From contig DAOUIZ010000047.1 in assembly GCA_034423195.1 (NCBI GenBank), positions 1-64,000 on the forward strand: 64,000 nt of DNA, written 5' to 3'. Below, piece by piece: positions 15,075 to 24,517 of the stretch. This DNA is from CATOSK01 sp034423195 (GTDB lineage Bacteria; Chloroflexota; Dehalococcoidia; Lucifugimonadales; UBA3495). The notes under the pieces were generated by a model. That model made no database searches, was not told the origin of the DNA, and saw nothing but the letters and a program-made list of their open reading frames with translations. Position 1 is the stretch's first letter. Each line of letters opens with the position of its first letter. Both the position numbers and the translations under genes were made by a program.

Positions 15075-16958
15075 ATGTCCAGCCGGTTGTTGGACCGCAT
15101 CGACGCTCCGAGCGATCTGAGGCCCCTGAGCTATCCTGAACTGGAACAGGTGGCCCAGGAAGCTCGGGACACCATCATTTCGGTCATCACCGAACGGGGC
15201 GGACACCTGGCGTCGAACCTGGGAGTGGTAGAACTGACCCTCGCCCTCCACCGCGTGTTCGACAGCCCCAGGGACCGGATCGTCTGGGACACCACCAACC
15301 AGCTCTACACTCACAAGCTGGTGACCGGAAGGCGGGACGAGTTCAAGGATATTCGCCTGGAAGGCGGACTGTCCGGCTTCGGGGAACCCAGTGAAAGCCC
15401 CCACGACACGCTCTGCGCCGGTCACGCGGGCACCGGGTTGTCCATTGCCCTGGGTGTTGCCCAGGCCGAAGCCAACCGCAAGTCCGACTCCTGGACCATT
15501 GCCGTCGTCGGCGACGGAGCCATGACATCCGGTTCCAGCTTCGAAGCCCTCAACAACATCGTCCACCTCAACCCGGAGAAAATGATTGTCGTCCTCAACG
15601 ACAACGGGATGTCCATCTCCGAGAACATCGGATTCCTCACCAACTGGCGCAAGCGGGTCATTACCCATCCCGAGTACCAGGCGATGATCGGGCGCATGAG
15701 GGCTCTCTCCCAGCGGGTGCCGACCGGGGACGCCATCTACCGTCTGGTCAAACGGTTCAACGACGGGCTGGACAGCATTATCCTGCCGACCGTCTTCTGG
15801 AACGAGATGGGCTTCCAGTACCTGGGCCCGGTGGACGGGCACGACTTCAAGCAGATAGAGGAAACCCTTTACCAGGCCAAAAACTCCGGCGGGGCCGTTC
15901 CTCTCATCCACGTGGTGACGCACAAGGGCCACGGATATGAGCCCGCCGAGGACGACCCGGTCAGGTTCCACCAGCCCAGCTCTCCCCTCGGCGCCGGCTC
16001 GGGAGCGCCCACCTACTCCCAGGTGTTCGCCCAGACCATGAAGCGTTTGATGCGGGAAGATGAGCAGGTGGTCGGCATTTCTGCGGCGATGTTGGAGGGG
16101 ACCGGTCTGGAGGAGGTCCGGCGCGAGTTCCCGGAGCGGGTCTTCGACGTCGGCATCGCCGAACAGCACGCCGTCAGCATGGGGGCCGGCATGGCATCCG
16201 CCGGGCTCAATCCCTTCGTGTCCATCTACTCGACTTTCCTCCAGCGCGCTTTCGACCAGGTGGTCCATGATGTCTGTCTTCAGAACCTCCCGGTGACCCT
16301 GATCGCCGACCGTGCCGGCATCGTTGGAGAAGACGGCAAGACTCACCACGGCGCCTTTGACGTATCCTACCTCCGTTGCCTCCCCAATGCCGTGGTCGCG
16401 GCGCCCATGGACGAAAACGATCTCCAGCACCTCATCTACACCGCCTACAAGCACCCCGGTCCTTTCGCCATCCGCATAGCCCGGGGCGCCGCGATCGGCA
16501 CGCCTTTGGACGACCAACTCAGGGAGCTTCCCATCGGTCGCGGCTCTGTCGTGCAGGAGGGGCGCGACGTGGTCATCTTCGGCCTGGGCAGAGCCGCCAA
16601 CGCCGCGATGGAAGCTGCGGACAGGCTGGCCGAGTTCGGAATCTCCTGCGGAGTGGTCAACCCCATTTTCGTCAAACCGCTGGACCTCGACCTGCTGTTT
16701 GACGCCGCCCGCTCGACCCGCCGGATCGTGACCGTCGAGGAAAACGTGCTGGCCGGGGGGTTCGGCTCCGCTGTCCTGGAAGCGCTGGCAGAAGCGGGGT
16801 TCGAGGACGTGGCGGTGCACCGCATTGGAATGCCCGACTTCTTCATCGAGCATGGCACCGCCGCGGACCAACGGCACCGGCTGAACCTCGACGCCGAAGG
16901 GATTGTTGACCAGATTCTTGGCGTGTTCTTCCCGGAGACGACCGCCAGGGCCAGCTGA
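15075..16958 (+). CDS. dxs: 1-deoxy-D-xylulose-5-phosphate synthase
   Basis: DXS joins pyruvate and glyceraldehyde-3-phosphate in the first step of the MEP isoprenoid pathway, using TPP. The 627-residue protein has AGHAGTGLSIALG, the TPP motif GDGAMTSG-(N)-NDNGMSIS, the GPVDGHD segment, and the transketolase-like pyrimidine domain with DVGIAEQHAV. The ATG at 15075 has AGGAGGT 5 nt upstream. It is monocistronic here; no other MEP gene is in view. Confidence 0.96.
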   Translation: MSSRLLDRIDAPSDLRPLSYPELEQVAQEARDTIISVITERGGHLASNLGVVELTLALHRVFDSPRDRIVWDTTNQLYTHKLVTGRRDEFKDIRLEGGLSGFGEPSESPHDTLCAGHAGTGLSIALGVAQAEANRKSDSWTIAVVGDGAMTSGSSFEALNNIVHLNPEKMIVVLNDNGMSISENIGFLTNWRKRVITHPEYQAMIGRMRALSQRVPTGDAIYRLVKRFNDGLDSIILPTVFWNEMGFQYLGPVDGHDFKQIEETLYQAKNSGGAVPLIHVVTHKGHGYEPAEDDPVRFHQPSSPLGAGSGAPTYSQVFAQTMKRLMREDEQVVGISAAMLEGTGLEEVRREFPERVFDVGIAEQHAVSMGAGMASAGLNPFVSIYSTFLQRAFDQVVHDVCLQNLPVTLIADRAGIVGEDGKTHHGAFDVSYLRCLPNAVVAAPMDENDLQHLIYTAYKHPGPFAIRIARGAAIGTPLDDQLRELPIGRGSVVQEGRDVVIFGLGRAANAAMEAADRLAEFGISCGVVNPIFVKPLDLDLLFDAARSTRRIVTVEENVLAGGFGSAVLEALAEAGFEDVAVHRIGMPDFFIEHGTAADQRHRLNLDAEGIVDQILGVFFPETTARAS

Positions 16959-16989
16959 AGCTCCGCCGGTCCGGGACGGGTACGGTGTC

Positions 16990-17018
16990 TTTACAAAACA
17001 TTCACGTCGAAATAGACT
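16990..17018 (+). promoter_or_regulatory. possible promoter of the liv operon
   Basis: TTTACA and TAGACT are separated by 17 bp and lie 56 bp before the livK start. The -35 match is good and the -10 match is moderate (4 of 6). This is a pattern match only. Confidence 0.35.
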
Positions 17019-17073
17019 TTCCCGGATTCAACGGGTAATACCGGTGAAACAGTCAGGGGTGCGAGGTAGGACG

Positions 17074-18240
17074 ATGTTGAAGAAGCGGATTGCAGCTTTT
17101 TCGCTGGTGGCCTTGATTGCAGGCTTGTTCGTGGTGGCCTGCGAAAGTGAGCCGGATACTTATAAAATCGGGGTGATGGAATCCCTGACCGGTCCCGGCG
17201 AGACCTATGGAAACGTGGCATTGCAGGCCAAGCGGATGGCCGTCGAGGAAATCAACGAAGCGGGCGGCATCGATGGCAAGACGCTTGAGCTGGTGGTAGA
17301 AGACTCCAAGTGCGCCGCCCAGGACTCCATCACCGCCTACAACAAGCTGACCGATGTGGATGGTGTGAAGATTATCCTCGGAACGTCCTGCAGCGGAGCT
17401 ATGCTTGGCGCCGCCCCCCTGGCTGAAGAGGATGGAGTCGTGTTGTTCTCGGGTCTGGCGACCAACCCCGACATTGCCGAAGCCGGTGATTATATCTTCC
17501 GCACGGCCATGAACGACCTGCAGCTCGGCATTGACACCGGGAACGTGATGTGGGCCGACGGAGTCAAGAACCTGGCCACCATCAACGAGTCCACCGACTA
17601 TGCCGAGGGCGTCCGCCGGACCAGCGTGGACCAGTTTGAAAAGCTGGGCGGAACGGTGGTGGCATCGGAGAATTACAGTTCTGACGTTACCGACTTCCGC
17701 ACCCAGCTTTCCAAGTTGACCGCTGCGGAACCCGACGCAATTCACATTGCCGCCCAGGGAGAGTTTTCCGGCGGCACCATAGTGAAGCAGCTGCGGGAGC
17801 TGGGGTACGACGGCCCCATCTATTCCGAAATCGTGGTGGTGGGCGCAACGGCGCTGGAGATTGCCGGCGATGCGGCCACCGGCCTGAAGGCCATAACTGC
17901 CGAGCTTGACCCGGCCAACCCCAAGAGCGCCGAGGTCCTGTCCAACTTCAAGTCCCGTTACGATTACATCTCCCTGCCTTGGTACATGGGCTCGGCCTAC
18001 GACGATGTTTACATCACCGCCGAATGCCTGGAGGAGACCGGGGACGATCAGGACGCCGACGGCTTCCGGGACTGCCTGTACGGCATCACCTGGAGCGGCG
18101 CCATCGGCAGCAACTATGGGTTTGACGACAAGGGAGAGGTTGAGGGACTGGCCAACAGCGTCGTGGAGGTACTCCCTCTTTCCGAGCGCAACGACGAAAA
18201 CCAGGGCTACAAGGTACTGGGCCCGGCTCCGATAAACTAG
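17074..18240 (+). CDS. livK: branched-chain amino-acid-type ABC transporter binding lipoprotein
   Basis: This 388-residue protein has a lipoprotein signal ending in GLFVVAC (Cys at about 22). A periplasmic-binding fold of the Leu/Ile/Val receptor type follows, opening with IGVMESLTGPGETYG. It would capture a substrate outside the membrane for the permeases encoded next. The ATG at 17074 is chosen because the lipoprotein signal starts there and GAGGTAGG precedes it. The natural ligand may be an amino acid, urea, an amide or an aromatic acid, since this family is broad. It is the first gene of the five-gene transporter operon. Confidence 0.87.
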   Translation: MLKKRIAAFSLVALIAGLFVVACESEPDTYKIGVMESLTGPGETYGNVALQAKRMAVEEINEAGGIDGKTLELVVEDSKCAAQDSITAYNKLTDVDGVKIILGTSCSGAMLGAAPLAEEDGVVLFSGLATNPDIAEAGDYIFRTAMNDLQLGIDTGNVMWADGVKNLATINESTDYAEGVRRTSVDQFEKLGGTVVASENYSSDVTDFRTQLSKLTAAEPDAIHIAAQGEFSGGTIVKQLRELGYDGPIYSEIVVVGATALEIAGDAATGLKAITAELDPANPKSAEVLSNFKSRYDYISLPWYMGSAYDDVYITAECLEETGDDQDADGFRDCLYGITWSGAIGSNYGFDDKGEVEGLANSVVEVLPLSERNDENQGYKVLGPAPIN

Positions 18241-18394
18241 AGAATTACCTCGCTCCTGTGACTGGACGGTGGGCGGCCGGAAACCGCGGCAACCCGCCAC
18301 CGCTCCGCCTGGAAGCCGGTATCGAGGGAGGGCCCTGATCCTATCCTGGCCTAACTGATCCCAGCCTGACCGCGGTGGGGGTGTTCTGGGGAAT

Positions 18395-19726
18395 TTGACG
18401 GGAACGCGCCTGCTGGCCGTTGTTCTGGTCCTGCTGGCGGCGGCGTACTTAATCTGGAAGGTTACCGAATCGGGCGAGCAGGCTCTCCAGTTCGCCTTCA
18501 ACGGCCTTTCGGTTGGCGCAGTCTACGCCGTGATGGCCCTCGGATTTACCCTCGTTTACAGCACTGTCTGGTTCTTTGATCTGTATTATGGAGCGGCGGC
18601 GGCCCTTGGGGCCTACGGTGTCTTCTACCTGCGTACCCAGCAGGCCGGATTCAGCCAATACGGCATTGACGCCCTTTACCTGAACATCCTCCTCGCGGTG
18701 GTGGCCGCCGGGGTCGCCATCTGGGCGGTGCGGGTGGCCCTGCTGCCCCGGATGAACATTCCGCCGGACTCGAACCTTCGCCGGGCGATCCCCGTGGCGG
18801 TGGGATTTGGCGTCGGCGCCTACACCTGGGCCGTCCTGTCATTCCCCAAGCTTCTCTACCTGACGGTAAGCCCCGCCCTGGGGTTGGCGGCCGCGGTCCT
18901 GGCCTTTTGGCTGGTTTACCTCGCAATCCGCCGCATCCCGCCGGGCCCGCGACGGGTAGCCCGGTGGGCCCTCGGGTTGGCTGCTGCCGTCCTGGGTGCG
19001 GGGGTTGGTTTCTGGTTCGCCGGCTCTCCCCACCTGAACCTGTACATCAGCTGGCTGGTTTCCTGCCTGCTGGCCGGAGCGGTGGGGCTGGCCATGTACC
19101 GGGGCCTTTACGCATTCATGCGGGAGCGGTCCCGTTCCCCGCTGGTCATGCTCGTCGCCTCCCTGGGCATCCTGCTGGCGATATCCGCCGCGATAACCAT
19201 CGTCTTCCAGGCGGCTCCCCGGCCCCTGCCTGACGCCTTTGGAAGCGATCCTTGGACCATCAGCGGGGCCAATATCAAGGGGTTCAACCTGTTTACCATC
19301 GGTGTGTCGCTGGTTGCGTTCGGAGGGCTGCTGTTCCTTCTCAAGAGCACCGCCTTCGGCAAGTCGGTGCGGGCCATCGGCGACGATGAAGAGGTCTCCC
19401 GGGTGGTCGGCATCGACACCAAGACCGTCATTGCCGTGGTGTTCTTCATCGGAGCGGCCCTCGCCGCCCTCGCCGGACTGTTGAGCGGCCACGACACCGC
19501 GATCCAGCCCAAGATGGGTCTGTTGCTGCTCCTGAAGGGCTGGATTGCCTCCGTGGTCGGCGGGCTGGGCAACCTTTATGGCGCCATGCTGGGGGGATTC
19601 GCCCTGGGCATGGTGGAGCAGTTTGGCATCTGGGACCTGTCCGGGGAATGGAAGGACGCCATCTCCTTTGTGCTTCTCATCCTGTTCCTGTCCTTCTGGC
19701 CCCGGGGCATCCTGCCGAGAAGGTAG
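18395..19726 (+). CDS. livH: branched-chain amino-acid-type ABC permease, enlarged LivH
   Basis: The N-terminal FNGLSVGAVYAVMALGFTLVY and the C-terminal half (RAIGDDEEVSRVVGID through VVGGLGNLYGAMLGG) are typical of LivH permeases. At 443 residues it is about 150 longer than usual. The extra part, roughly residues 95-210, holds several additional hydrophobic helices and Arg/Pro loops. The start is TTG at 18395, because no in-frame ATG precedes the first helix. It partners LivM in forming the channel. Confidence 0.85.
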   Translation: MTGTRLLAVVLVLLAAAYLIWKVTESGEQALQFAFNGLSVGAVYAVMALGFTLVYSTVWFFDLYYGAAAALGAYGVFYLRTQQAGFSQYGIDALYLNILLAVVAAGVAIWAVRVALLPRMNIPPDSNLRRAIPVAVGFGVGAYTWAVLSFPKLLYLTVSPALGLAAAVLAFWLVYLAIRRIPPGPRRVARWALGLAAAVLGAGVGFWFAGSPHLNLYISWLVSCLLAGAVGLAMYRGLYAFMRERSRSPLVMLVASLGILLAISAAITIVFQAAPRPLPDAFGSDPWTISGANIKGFNLFTIGVSLVAFGGLLFLLKSTAFGKSVRAIGDDEEVSRVVGIDTKTVIAVVFFIGAALAALAGLLSGHDTAIQPKMGLLLLLKGWIASVVGGLGNLYGAMLGGFALGMVEQFGIWDLSGEWKDAISFVLLILFLSFWPRGILPRR

Positions 19727-19768
19727 CATGGAGACGGCGCCTTCCAGCTCGCCAATCAGGGCAAAGTA

Positions 19769-20824
19769 ATGCAGAAGATTGCGGACACCTACCGCAGGTT
19801 ATGGGGAATCGGGAGTGGCCCAGACGGGGGCCGGCGGGTGGTTCCCGGAAGCCTGGAGTTGTGGGTCAACCTGGTGGTCATTGCCTGGGCCGCCGGGTTC
19901 ATGCTCTGGCAGGGTGTGGGCTTCGCCGTTACCCTTGCCACCCTCTTTTCCATCTGGGCCATTCTGGCGGTGAGTCTCAACCTGGTGGTGGGCTTCACCG
20001 GACTGCTCTCCGTGGGACACGTCGGTTTCTTCGGTATCGGCGCCTACACGGTTGCCATCCTGACCTCCACCACCGACTATGCCCAATTGCGCACCGCGCC
20101 GATTCCGACTTTTGACTGGCCGTTCTTCGCCGCTCTGCCGGTGGGAATGGTCCTGGCCGGAGTCGTCGCCGCCCTGGTTGGAATGGTCTTCAACCGGTTC
20201 CGGGATGACATCTTCGTCCTTGTATCCTTCGGGTTTGCCATCATCGGGTTCAACGTCTTCCTCAACTGGCGGGGACTCACCCGGGGCGCCTTCGGCATCC
20301 ACGACGTGGCCCGTCCCGAGATCGGCGGCCGTGTGCTGGATGGCTCGGTGGACTTCCTGCTTCTCTGCCTGGTGTTCCTCGCCCTCGTCATGCTGGTTGC
20401 CTGGTTCATCGTGTCCTCCTCCTTTGGCCGCGTCCTCACTGCCATCCGTGAGGACGAAGAGGCCATCGAGGTGTTCGGATACCGGGCCACCCATTACAAG
20501 CAGGCCGTCTGGGTGATTTCGTCCATGATGGCAGGATTGGCCGGAGGGCTGTTCGCCAGCTGGTCCACCTTCATCGACCCCAACTCCTTCATCCTCCTGG
20601 AGTCGATCCTGCTCGTCGCCATTGTCATCCTGGGAGGTCCGGCCACAATATGGGGGTCGCTCCTTGGTGCCATGGTTTTCGTGCTGCTGGAGGAAGGGAT
20701 GAGGTTCCTGCCGTTCCTGCCGCCCGAGCACAGCGGGCAGGCCCGGCAGATTGTCCTGGGAATACTCCTGGTGTGGCTGATGCTGTTCCGTCCGCAGGGA
20801 CTGGTGGGGAGGTACAAGCTGTGA
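19769..20824 (+). CDS. livM: branched-chain amino-acid-type ABC permease LivM
   Basis: LivM is the second permease subunit. The 351 residues show about nine membrane helices. The conserved LNLVVGFTGLLSVGHVGFFGIGAY-type segment is present and split by variable loops, and AIREDEEAIEVFGY is the likely coupling helix to the ATPases. It begins 42 bp after livH. Its TGA stop overlaps the livG GTG in a GTGA arrangement, so translation of livG is probably coupled. Confidence 0.9.
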   Translation: MQKIADTYRRLWGIGSGPDGGRRVVPGSLELWVNLVVIAWAAGFMLWQGVGFAVTLATLFSIWAILAVSLNLVVGFTGLLSVGHVGFFGIGAYTVAILTSTTDYAQLRTAPIPTFDWPFFAALPVGMVLAGVVAALVGMVFNRFRDDIFVLVSFGFAIIGFNVFLNWRGLTRGAFGIHDVARPEIGGRVLDGSVDFLLLCLVFLALVMLVAWFIVSSSFGRVLTAIREDEEAIEVFGYRATHYKQAVWVISSMMAGLAGGLFASWSTFIDPNSFILLESILLVAIVILGGPATIWGSLLGAMVFVLLEEGMRFLPFLPPEHSGQARQIVLGILLVWLMLFRPQGLVGRYKL

Positions 20825-21582
20825 GTCAGAACGCCCCTGCCAACCGGCCCGATACGGTCCTGGAGACAGTCGAAGTCTCCAAGCTGTTTGGCGGAGTCAG
20901 GGCGGTGGACCGGCTCTCCGTGGCCATCAGCCGCCGGGGGATGACCAGCATCGTCGGCCCCAATGGCTCAGGGAAGTCAACCCTCATCAACCTTCTCAGC
21001 GGGATGCTTCCCTTGGACGGAGGTATGGTGGTCATTGACGGTGTCGGCTTGCGCGTGGTCAAGGCCCACGAGACACCGGACCACGGCATCACCCGTACTT
21101 TCCAGCAGGTGAGGCTCTTCGACCAGGTCAGCGTTTGGGACAACATCATGGTGGTACTGACCCGGAGGAATGTCTGGTCCGCCCTGTTTGAACGGGCCCG
21201 GCCCAGCTACCGGGAGCGGGCCCAGGCCATCCTGGAAGACGTGGGAATGTGGGACAAGCGGGACTCCCTCGCGGAGGACCTTTCCTACGGCCAGCGCAAG
21301 CTGCTGGAGATAGGACGGGCCATCGCCCTGGACGTGCAGATTTATCTCTTGGACGAGCCTTTCGCCGGGTTGTTTCCCCAGATGCTGGAGCATGTCAAGG
21401 ACATCATGAAGCGAATGCGGGATGAGGGGCGCACCATTGTTTTTGTTTCCCACAACATGGACATTGTGCGCGAGATGTCCGACCACATCTTCGTCTTGGA
21501 CGCCGGTGCCCTCCTGGCCGACGGAGAGGTGGAGGATGTGCTGACCAGGCCGGAGGTCATCGACGCCTACCTGGGAGCCTGA
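20821..21582 (+). CDS. livG: branched-chain amino-acid-type ABC transporter ATPase LivG
   Basis: This 253-residue ABC ATPase shows Walker A GPNGSGKST, the Q-loop region TFQQVRLF, signature LSYGQRK, Walker B LLDEPFAG, and the H-loop SHNMD. The start is the GTG at 20821 that overlaps the livM stop. The upstream open frame inside livM is not credible. It pairs with LivF to power uptake. Confidence 0.93.
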   Translation: MSQNAPANRPDTVLETVEVSKLFGGVRAVDRLSVAISRRGMTSIVGPNGSGKSTLINLLSGMLPLDGGMVVIDGVGLRVVKAHETPDHGITRTFQQVRLFDQVSVWDNIMVVLTRRNVWSALFERARPSYRERAQAILEDVGMWDKRDSLAEDLSYGQRKLLEIGRAIALDVQIYLLDEPFAGLFPQMLEHVKDIMKRMRDEGRTIVFVSHNMDIVREMSDHIFVLDAGALLADGEVEDVLTRPEVIDAYLGA

Positions 21583-21632
21583 CATTCCCTCCCCGCTAAC
21601 ACTTGGTTATTCTCACCCCATGGAGACGCGCA

Positions 21633-22373
21633 GTGAGCCCTGAGCTGCCCGACGAGGGAGCCAACATCCTGGAACTGGTGAACGTTTCAGTGCATTTCGG
21701 CGCCGTGGTCGCCCTGGAGGACGTTTCCCTGGGGGTGAAGCGGGGAGAGGTGGCCGCGGTCATGGGGCCCAACGGGGCGGGCAAGTCCACCGTCCTCAAG
21801 GCCATCATGGGGCTGGCGCCGGTGGTCTCCGGCACGGTGCTGTGGCGCCAGAAGCCGCTGCTCGCCGCTACCCACCAAATCGTCAAGGAAGGCATTTCCT
21901 TCGTGCCCCAGGGACGGCGGGTCTTCACCCACCTGAACATCGAGGAAAACCTCGAAATGGGATGCCTCTACCTCAATGACCGGGAGGAACGGGAGCGGCG
22001 CAAGGAGTCGGTGATGGAAGTCTTCCCGGTGCTGCGGGAAAAGCGGCGGGACCTGGCCAGCCAGATGTCCGGCGGACAGCAGCAGATGCTGGCCCTGGGC
22101 CGGGGCCTGATGGCCGCTCCCGAGGTGCTCCTCCTTGACGAGCCCACCCTGGGACTGGCTCCCGCCATCGTCAAGGAGACTTTTCAGAAAATATCCGAGA
22201 TCAGCCGGGTCTTCGATACCACCATCTTTGTCGTCGAGCACAACATCAAGGGTGTCCTCGATATTGTCGACCGGGCCTACGTGCTGGACAAAGGGAAGGT
22301 CGTGCACGATGGCACCCCGGACTCCGTCCGGGAGACCGACATCCTCACCCAGGTATTCCTCGGCGCAACCTGA
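21633..22373 (+). CDS. livF: branched-chain amino-acid-type ABC transporter ATPase LivF
   Basis: This 246-residue ABC ATPase has Walker A GPNGAGKST, signature MSGGQQQ, Walker B LLDEPTLG and H-loop VEHNI. I place the start at the GTG at 21633, with GGAG 7 nt upstream, rather than at the TTG at 21603. It closes the liv operon and is followed by a strong terminator. Confidence 0.92.
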   Translation: MSPELPDEGANILELVNVSVHFGAVVALEDVSLGVKRGEVAAVMGPNGAGKSTVLKAIMGLAPVVSGTVLWRQKPLLAATHQIVKEGISFVPQGRRVFTHLNIEENLEMGCLYLNDREERERRKESVMEVFPVLREKRRDLASQMSGGQQQMLALGRGLMAAPEVLLLDEPTLGLAPAIVKETFQKISEISRVFDTTIFVVEHNIKGVLDIVDRAYVLDKGKVVHDGTPDSVRETDILTQVFLGAT

Positions 22374-22399
22374 GCCCCCGCGTTGAGTTGGAAATCAGG

Positions 22400-22432
22400 A
22401 AGGAGGGCCGTTGATGCGGCCCTCCTTCTTCT
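22400..22432 (+). terminator. intrinsic terminator of the liv operon
   Basis: An 11-bp stem (AAGGAGGGCCG with CGGCCCTCCTT) closes a 6-nt loop and is followed by a pyrimidine-rich TCTTCTC run. It lies 26 bp after the livF stop. Confidence 0.8.
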
Positions 22433-22465
22433 CAGGGGCTAGTGTCGGGCGGCTCGCCCCGATGC

Positions 22466-23359
22466 TTAGCTCTGGCGGACGAACTTGTCCACCGAGGCGT
22501 CGCCGGTGAGGGCCAGGTAGCAGTCTCCCCTGGAGTCCACCCAGCAGCCGTGGGCGGAGCGGGAAGGCCAGCGGGCCAGTACCTCGCCGTGCTTGCCGAC
22601 GATGCTGCAGCGCGAGGGCAGTTCCTGTCCGTCGTCGGTGGCCCGGGTGCCTTCGCTAATCAGGAAAGTCCCCTCGGTGAACTCGGCGATGTCCATGGGA
22701 CGCTGGATGTCGTCCCACATCTCCAGGAACACGCCGTTGGGAGTGAACACCTGCACCCGGTGGTTTTCCCGGTCGCAAACGTACACGGTGTGGGTCTCAT
22801 CCACCAGGATGCTGTGGGGCAGGTGGAACTGGCCGGGGTCGGTCTTGCCCCAGGTGCCCCAGGACTGGAGCAGGTTGCCGCCGCCGTCGAAGCGGTGTAC
22901 CCGGGCGTTGCGGTATCCGTCGGAAACGTAGAGGTCACCCCAGGGGCTGGGCACCAGCTCGCTGGGGTAGTTGAACGGGCCGGCGGGCCGGGGCACCGGG
23001 TCCATGGGCCGCTCGCAGCCGGTGTCGGAGTGGACGCCATGCTGTCCCAGCATCTTCACTGGCTTGCCGTCCAGGGTGTAGATCATGCAGATGGAGGTGT
23101 CCCGGTCGGTGAGATAGACCAGGTCGTGGGCGATGTAGAAGCCGTGGGCGTAGACGAAGGCCCCGTTGCCCCAGCCGTTGATGTAGTTGCCGTCCGGGTC
23201 GCACACGACGACGGGCGGGTCCTTGCGGTTGAAAATGTAGACGTTGTCCTGGGAGTCGGTGGCGATGGCGCTGACCGCGCCCAGGGTCATGCCACCGGGG
23301 AGCTTGGGCCAGTCCCGGACTTCGGTATAGGTGTAGGTTCCCGATCCAACGGTGGTCAT
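22466..23359 (-). CDS. NHL-repeat beta-propeller protein
   Basis: The 297-residue sequence has repeated NHL blades with motifs such as AIATDSQDNVYIF, DLYVSDGYRNARVHRF and TVYVCDRENHRVQVF. Such propellers bind ligands or act as lyases, for example the peptidylglycine amidating lyase group. No signal peptide is present, so it is probably cytoplasmic. AGGAGG stands before the ATG. It follows the E1 beta gene by about 75 bp on the same strand and may be co-transcribed. The enzymatic role is unknown. Confidence 0.8.
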   Translation of the reverse strand: MTTVGSGTYTYTEVRDWPKLPGGMTLGAVSAIATDSQDNVYIFNRKDPPVVVCDPDGNYINGWGNGAFVYAHGFYIAHDLVYLTDRDTSICMIYTLDGKPVKMLGQHGVHSDTGCERPMDPVPRPAGPFNYPSELVPSPWGDLYVSDGYRNARVHRFDGGGNLLQSWGTWGKTDPGQFHLPHSILVDETHTVYVCDRENHRVQVFTPNGVFLEMWDDIQRPMDIAEFTEGTFLISEGTRATDDGQELPSRCSIVGKHGEVLARWPSRSAHGCWVDSRGDCYLALTGDASVDKFVRQS

Positions 23360-23434
23360 GGTCTTTCCTCCTTGGTGCGAATCGGACAGAGGTCTGCCGT
23401 TAAATGGTTGAAAGAGCCTGGGTGAGTGCCAGCT

Positions 23435-24469
23435 CTAACCGTTGATGAGCTTGCCCACCGTGGCCGTCACCCGGGCGGCGTTGGGCAGGTAGGTGTTTTC
23501 TAGGGGACGGCTGTAAGGCACGGGAGTGTGGGGAGCCGTGACCCGGGACGGCGGCGCGTCCAGGTACTCGAACGCCTCCTCGGCCACCCGGGCGCAGATG
23601 TCCGACGCGATGCTGCACACCGGGGTGTCCTCATCCACCACCACCATCCGGTGGGTGCGCTTGACGGACTCGATGATGTGGTCGTAGTCGATGGGGGATA
23701 CGCTCAGCAGGTCCACCACCTCGGCGTTGACTCCCTGCTGGGCCAGGGTGTCCGCCGCCTCGGTGCATACCCAGGTCATGCGGGATATGCCAACCAGGGT
23801 TACGTCCGACCCGGCCCGGACGGTGCGGGCCTTGCCCAGCGGCAGGATGTAGGGTTCCTCGGGAACCGGCCCCCGGTTTCCGTACAGACCCTTGTGCTCG
23901 AAGTACACCACAGGGTCGTCGTCGCGGATGGCCGCCGCCAGCAGTCCCTTGGCGGTGTAGGGGTCGGAGGGCACCACTCCCTTCAGCCCGGGGATGTGGC
24001 TGAATATGGAATAGAAGGACTCGGAGTGCTGGGCGGCGCTGCCGAACCCCGCTCCGATGCGGGTCAGCAGGACGAAGGGCACCTTGACCTGTCCGCCGAA
24101 CATATAGCGCATCTTGGCGGCGTTGTTCAGCAATTGGTCCATGCAGACCCCCACGAAATCCACGAACATCAGCTCCGCCACCGCCCGCATCCCGGTGGAG
24201 GCGGCGCCGATGGCGGTGCCGACGAAGGCGGCTTCCGAGAGGGGGGTGTCGAGGACCCGCTGGTTGCCGAACTGCTGGATGAGGCCGACGGTGGTGCGGA
24301 ATGGCCCGCCCCAGGCGTCGACGATGCCCAGGTGCTCGCGGCCGGCCCCGCCGGCGATTTCCTCGCCCATGATGATGACAGTCTCGTCCCGCTCCATCTC
24401 CTGGCGCAGGGCTTCGTTAATGGCCTCCCGGTACTGGATCTCCCGGGTGGCCGTGGTGGTCATGGTCAT
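23435..24469 (-). CDS. 2-oxoacid dehydrogenase E1 beta subunit (pyruvate/acetoin type)
   Basis: This 344-residue protein matches the E1 beta chain of pyruvate, acetoin or branched-chain oxoacid dehydrogenases. Visible are REAINEALRQEMERD, VIIMGEEIAGG, the LDTPLSEAAFVG loop, and the C-terminal domain LLSVSPIDYDHI. GGAG stands 6 nt before the ATG. It is downstream of the alpha subunit gene, 48 bp apart, and the two form an alpha2beta2 TPP enzyme. No E2 or E3 gene is close by. The exact oxoacid is uncertain. Confidence 0.88.
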   Translation of the reverse strand: MTMTTTATREIQYREAINEALRQEMERDETVIIMGEEIAGGAGREHLGIVDAWGGPFRTTVGLIQQFGNQRVLDTPLSEAAFVGTAIGAASTGMRAVAELMFVDFVGVCMDQLLNNAAKMRYMFGGQVKVPFVLLTRIGAGFGSAAQHSESFYSIFSHIPGLKGVVPSDPYTAKGLLAAAIRDDDPVVYFEHKGLYGNRGPVPEEPYILPLGKARTVRAGSDVTLVGISRMTWVCTEAADTLAQQGVNAEVVDLLSVSPIDYDHIIESVKRTHRMVVVDEDTPVCSIASDICARVAEEAFEYLDAPPSRVTAPHTPVPYSRPLENTYLPNAARVTATVGKLING

Positions 24470-24517
24470 AACTAGCTCCTCAGCGGCGAGTAGGGAAGGG
24501 TAGAGGCTGTTTGTTTA

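Noticed and set aside
14811..16877. Long minus-strand open frame opposite dxs
   Set aside because: It lies wholly antisense to a well-conserved dxs gene and its composition reflects the mirrored codon bias. The same holds for the plus-strand frame over polX at 40440-43232.
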